From the NCBI GenBank assembly GCA_019694345.1, contig JAIBCA010000043.1, positions 1 through 64,000 on the forward strand: a stretch of 64,000 bases of DNA. Reading direction: 5' to 3'. The stretch comes from Pyrinomonadaceae bacterium. GTDB lineage: Bacteria; Acidobacteriota; Blastocatellia; Pyrinomonadales; Pyrinomonadaceae. Numbering within the stretch: position 1 is the stretch's first letter; the number at the start of each line of letters is the position of its first letter. Positions 61,936-64,000 of this stretch are shown piece by piece. The notes under the pieces are model-generated. The model was not told the origin of the DNA, searched no databases, and saw only the letters and a program-made list of their open reading frames with translations. A program made the position numbers and the translations under genes.

Positions 61936-62291
61936 TTCTTTTTCTCCAGATATTGTTCGACGCGGAATCTGACGATCCTATCGATCAATGCCGCCGGGAG
62001 CGGCTCATCGATGGGGAACTGGACCGTACCTTTTGAAGTCTTGAAATCGATAAGGTCGTCCTTGAACGCGGCAATGCCGCCGGCACCGGGATAGAAGCCT
62101 ATGTGCCGTGCATACCCGGCAAAATGTACCAGTGGGCCGTTTAGTTTGTAGGTCGGAATGGCATAGCTGATAACCTCGTCGGCGGTCGGAGCCGCGTTGC
62201 GTATGATCGAGCGTATCTGCTCGAGTAGTGCCGCCACGTCGGGCGGAAAAGCGGCGATGTAGGCATCGACATTTTCAGCTTTTTCTCTCAT
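61932..62291 (-). CDS. DUF1801 (YdhG-like) protein
   Basis: A 119-residue protein with the DUF1801 pattern: YIAAFPPDVAALLEQIRSIIRNAAP, EVISYAIPTYKLNGPLVHFAGYARHIGFYPG, and FPIDEPLPAALIDRIVRFR. Related proteins have been suggested as frataxin-like iron chaperones in Bacillus. It lies 13 bp after the SRPBCC gene and overlaps the VOC gene. Confidence 0.9.
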   Translation of the reverse strand: MREKAENVDAYIAAFPPDVAALLEQIRSIIRNAAPTADEVISYAIPTYKLNGPLVHFAGYARHIGFYPGAGGIAAFKDDLIDFKTSKGTVQFPIDEPLPAALIDRIVRFRVEQYLEKKK

Positions 62292-62304
62292 ATTGCTATA
62301 GATC

Positions 62305-62790
62305 TCATGAGTTCATGGTACCAAGCATTGCGTCGAGCTTCTCGTAGCCGTCACTTACGCCGCGTTCCATGCCGGACTGGACCATTCCGTCGCGGTCCGC
62401 GACTGAGAAGAACACCGACTGATGCACGACGCGACAGCGTCCGCCCGGCAGTTCTTCGAACGTGGTCTTGCCCATAATGACATGTCCGCGTTCGGGCAGG
62501 CCGTCAAATTCGAATGTTCCTATCATTCGCTCGGGGGCAAGGACCTCGTGGTTTACGCCAAAGAAAGCGTATGTATGGCCGCCGCGTTCGTGCGTGTATC
62601 TGTACGAACCTCCGTCGGTGCAGTCCCATCGTTCGATCGTCATTGTCATGCCGTGCGGGCCAACCCACTGAACATAAAGTTCCGGGTCGGTATGCGCCCG
62701 CCATACGAACTCACGCGGTGCGTCAAATTCGCGTGTAATGAACAGCTCCTGTTTGCCGGGTTCGGCTGTAACCACTGTTTTGTTTGCCAT
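62305..62790 (-). CDS. SRPBCC/AHSA1-family protein
   Basis: A 161-residue protein of the Aha1 C-terminal-like (START) fold: ITREFDAPREFVWRAHTDPELYVQWVGP start, a PERMIGTFEFDGLPE strand and YEKLDAMLGTM helix at the end. Such proteins often sit with an ArsR regulator, as here (22 bp upstream), and bind unknown hydrophobic ligands. Confidence 0.92.
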   Translation of the reverse strand: MANKTVVTAEPGKQELFITREFDAPREFVWRAHTDPELYVQWVGPHGMTMTIERWDCTDGGSYRYTHERGGHTYAFFGVNHEVLAPERMIGTFEFDGLPERGHVIMGKTTFEELPGGRCRVVHQSVFFSVADRDGMVQSGMERGVSDGYEKLDAMLGTMNS

Positions 62791-62812
62791 AGTGATATAT
62801 CCCTCCGGTATT

Positions 62813-63160
62813 CTAGTTCTCCGCGAAGGGAAGCATCGGAGCTTCGCCCGCGTCGGCCTTCAGCTTTTCGAGTACGCCGTCCAAACGCTTGTATTCGGTT
62901 TCTTTTACGGCCGCGAACTGCCTGATCCATTGTTCAAGTTGCTTCATAGGTTCAGGGTTAATGTAATAGATGCGCTTTTGGGCCTGACGCTCGACCCTAA
63001 CGAGCTTTGCTTCGCGTAACACTTTAAGGTGCTGAGAGATCGCCGGTGGCGTCGCAGGAAAATGCCCGTAAATATCTGTAGCCGCTAGACTTCCGCGTAC
63101 GGCCAACATCTCCAGAATAGTGCGCCGAGTCGGTTCGGCAAGTGCCGTGAATGCGTCCAT
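62813..63160 (-). CDS. ArsR-family transcriptional repressor
   Basis: A 115-residue winged helix-turn-helix protein: DAFTALAEPTRRTILEMLAVRG start and the recognition segment PPAISQHLKVLREAKLVRVERQAQKRIYYI. No cysteine metal site of the arsenic type is seen, so it belongs to the non-metal group that goes with SRPBCC proteins. It probably represses its own operon through the CTTAATTAAG palindrome just upstream. Confidence 0.93.
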   Translation of the reverse strand: MDAFTALAEPTRRTILEMLAVRGSLAATDIYGHFPATPPAISQHLKVLREAKLVRVERQAQKRIYYINPEPMKQLEQWIRQFAAVKETEYKRLDGVLEKLKADAGEAPMLPFAEN

Positions 63161-63167
63161 GTTGGGT

Positions 63168-63196
63168 ATAGTAAAGTGGTAGCTTAATTAAGTCAA
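63168..63196 (-). promoter_or_regulatory. ArsR operon promoter with embedded palindromic operator
   Basis: On the minus strand TTGACT, a 17-bp spacer and TACTAT form a strong promoter. CTTAATTAAG (63183-63192), a perfect 10-bp palindrome, overlaps the end of the -35 box, a clear repressor site. Transcription would start at about 63161, one base before the ATG at 63160, so the mRNA would be leaderless. Confidence 0.7.
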
Positions 63197-63298
63197 GAGT
63201 AAAATATTAAGACATAAGAATGCCCGCGAACGACACCAAATTAACGAGGCCGGACTATATCGATCTCGTGAACCTAGTGTGACTTGCGGGCAGTGCCT

Positions 63299-64000
63299 TT
63301 AGATCGACGCGGCGATGGCGGCATCGAATATCTCGAGGGCGACATCGGCATTCTCGTGGCTGAGGATGAGCGGCGGCGACCAGCGGATGGTGCTGGTTCC
63401 GCAGCCGAGTATGATCAGCCCGCGTTCGAAGCAGGCCATTTCAATACGATCGCGGAGAGCAGCATCCGGCTTTTTCGACACTTTATCGCTGACGAATTCG
63501 ACGCCGAGCATCATGCCCAGTCCTCGGACATCGCCGATACATTCATATTTGTCCTGCAGACGCCTGAGGCCCGCCTCGAGATGAGCTCCGACGTCGCGGG
63601 CGTTATCGACCATTCCGCCCTCCAGCAACTCGATCGTTTTGAGTGCAGCGGCGATGGCGACAGGGTTACCGCCGAAGGTCGATGCATGTGCGCCCTTATG
63701 CCAGTCCATAATGTCCGCTTTGGCCGTGCAGACACCGATCGGCATGCCCGAGCCAATGCCCTTGGCCATGCAGACGATGTCCGCCTTGACGCCCTGGTGA
63801 TGGTCGAGCGCGAACATCTTGCCGGTGCGGCCCATGCCGGATTGGACCTCATCGATGATCATCATTATGCCGTGCTGATCACATATTCGACGGATCTCAC
63901 GAATGAATTCGGTCGGTGCGGGCACGTAACCGCCTTCGCCCTGGACGACCTCGACGACTATCCCGGCAACTTCTTCGGGAGGCGTCGTGGTATTGAAGAT
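63299..64000 (-). CDS. Class III aminotransferase, C-terminal part (cut by window edge)
   Basis: About 234 codons from the edge to the stop. Family motifs are VVEVVQGEGGYVPAP, IIDEVQSGMGRTGKMFA (PLP-binding aspartate), the PLP lysine in VCMAKGIGSGMP, STFGGNPVA and VRGLGMMLGVEF. The EVVQGEGGY variant is closest to 4-aminobutyrate (GabT) or related omega-aminotransferases, but acetylornithine and similar types cannot be excluded. The start lies outside the window. Confidence 0.9.
   Translation of the reverse strand: MFNTTTPPEEVAGIVVEVVQGEGGYVPAPTEFIREIRRICDQHGIMMIIDEVQSGMGRTGKMFALDHHQGVKADIVCMAKGIGSGMPIGVCTAKADIMDWHKGAHASTFGGNPVAIAAALKTIELLEGGMVDNARDVGAHLEAGLRRLQDKYECIGDVRGLGMMLGVEFVSDKVSKKPDAALRDRIEMACFERGLIILGCGTSTIRWSPPLILSHENADVALEIFDAAIAASI

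Noticed and set aside
1-64000. tRNA, rRNA, CRISPR, IS element or prophage genes
   Set aside because: Nothing convincing was seen by eye on either strand; a tRNA or covariance-model scan could not be run.

Overview
The window looks like a chromosomal segment of an Acidobacteriota bacterium, most likely class Blastocatellia (Pyrinomonadaceae-like). This rests on several clues: a large carboxypeptidase-regulatory TonB receptor, a VWFA protein of the acidobacterial type, an FG-GAP repeat protein, many secreted peptidases and CocE-type hydrolases, moderately high GC, and an outer membrane. The taxonomic call is inference from gene content. No rRNA, tRNA, CRISPR array, transposase or phage gene was recognised.

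Region 1 (1-14.5 kb) is a peptidoglycan-sugar salvage locus. The minus strand carries a MurNAc/GlcNAc kinase, murQ, a sodium:solute symporter and an exported NagZ-like GH3 enzyme, followed by the start of lysA. The divergent plus strand carries a LysR regulator, a fused serine hydrolase/NamZ (DUF1343) protein, a giant TonB-dependent receptor and nagA. Together they could cut muropeptides outside the cytoplasm, import the amino sugars, phosphorylate them and convert MurNAc-6-P to GlcNAc-6-P and then GlcN-6-P. The fusion gene has an interspersed inverted repeat at its 5' end and a heptamer repeat in its interdomain linker.

Region 2 (14.5-23.1 kb) holds a Cpx-like envelope stress unit. A Spy/CpxP-type protein is divergent from a response regulator/histidine kinase pair, with an exact GTAAA-N5-GTAAA box between them. 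It is followed by secreted hydrolases (CocE type, prolyl oligopeptidase) and small proteins.

Region 3 (23.1-35.7 kb) has a GGDEF/EAL protein, then the most unusual gene in the window: a 94-residue secreted peptide with five GIIIAG motifs behind a near-consensus sigma-54 promoter and an upstream inverted repeat. Next come a cysteine desulfurase, a radical SAM/SPASM protein followed by a diacylglycerol-type glycosyltransferase and an SDR reductase, a second CocE hydrolase and small envelope proteins.

Region 4 (35.7-47.7 kb) has a VWFA protein, glnE translationally coupled to a GAF-AAA+-Fis sigma-54 activator, an RluD-type pseudouridine synthase, an astacin-like protease, an orphan protein next to a repeat-rich spacer, a TerC protein and two secreted proteins of unknown function.

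Region 5 (47.7-60.7 kb) is housekeeping. It holds pyrR-pyrB-(PhyH dioxygenase)-pyrC divergent from pyrD, then yceD-rpmF-fabH-fabD-acpP-fabF-etfB from a near-perfect sigma-70 promoter, with an FG-GAP repeat protein inserted between etfB and etfA. plsX and fabG are missing from their usual places.

Region 6 (60.7-64 kb) has a Tat-signal iron-type superoxide dismutase, an ArsR-SRPBCC-DUF1801-VOC operon with a recognisable operator/promoter, and the C-terminal part of a class III aminotransferase. Several promoters here lie so close to their start codons that leaderless or nearly leaderless mRNAs are predicted.
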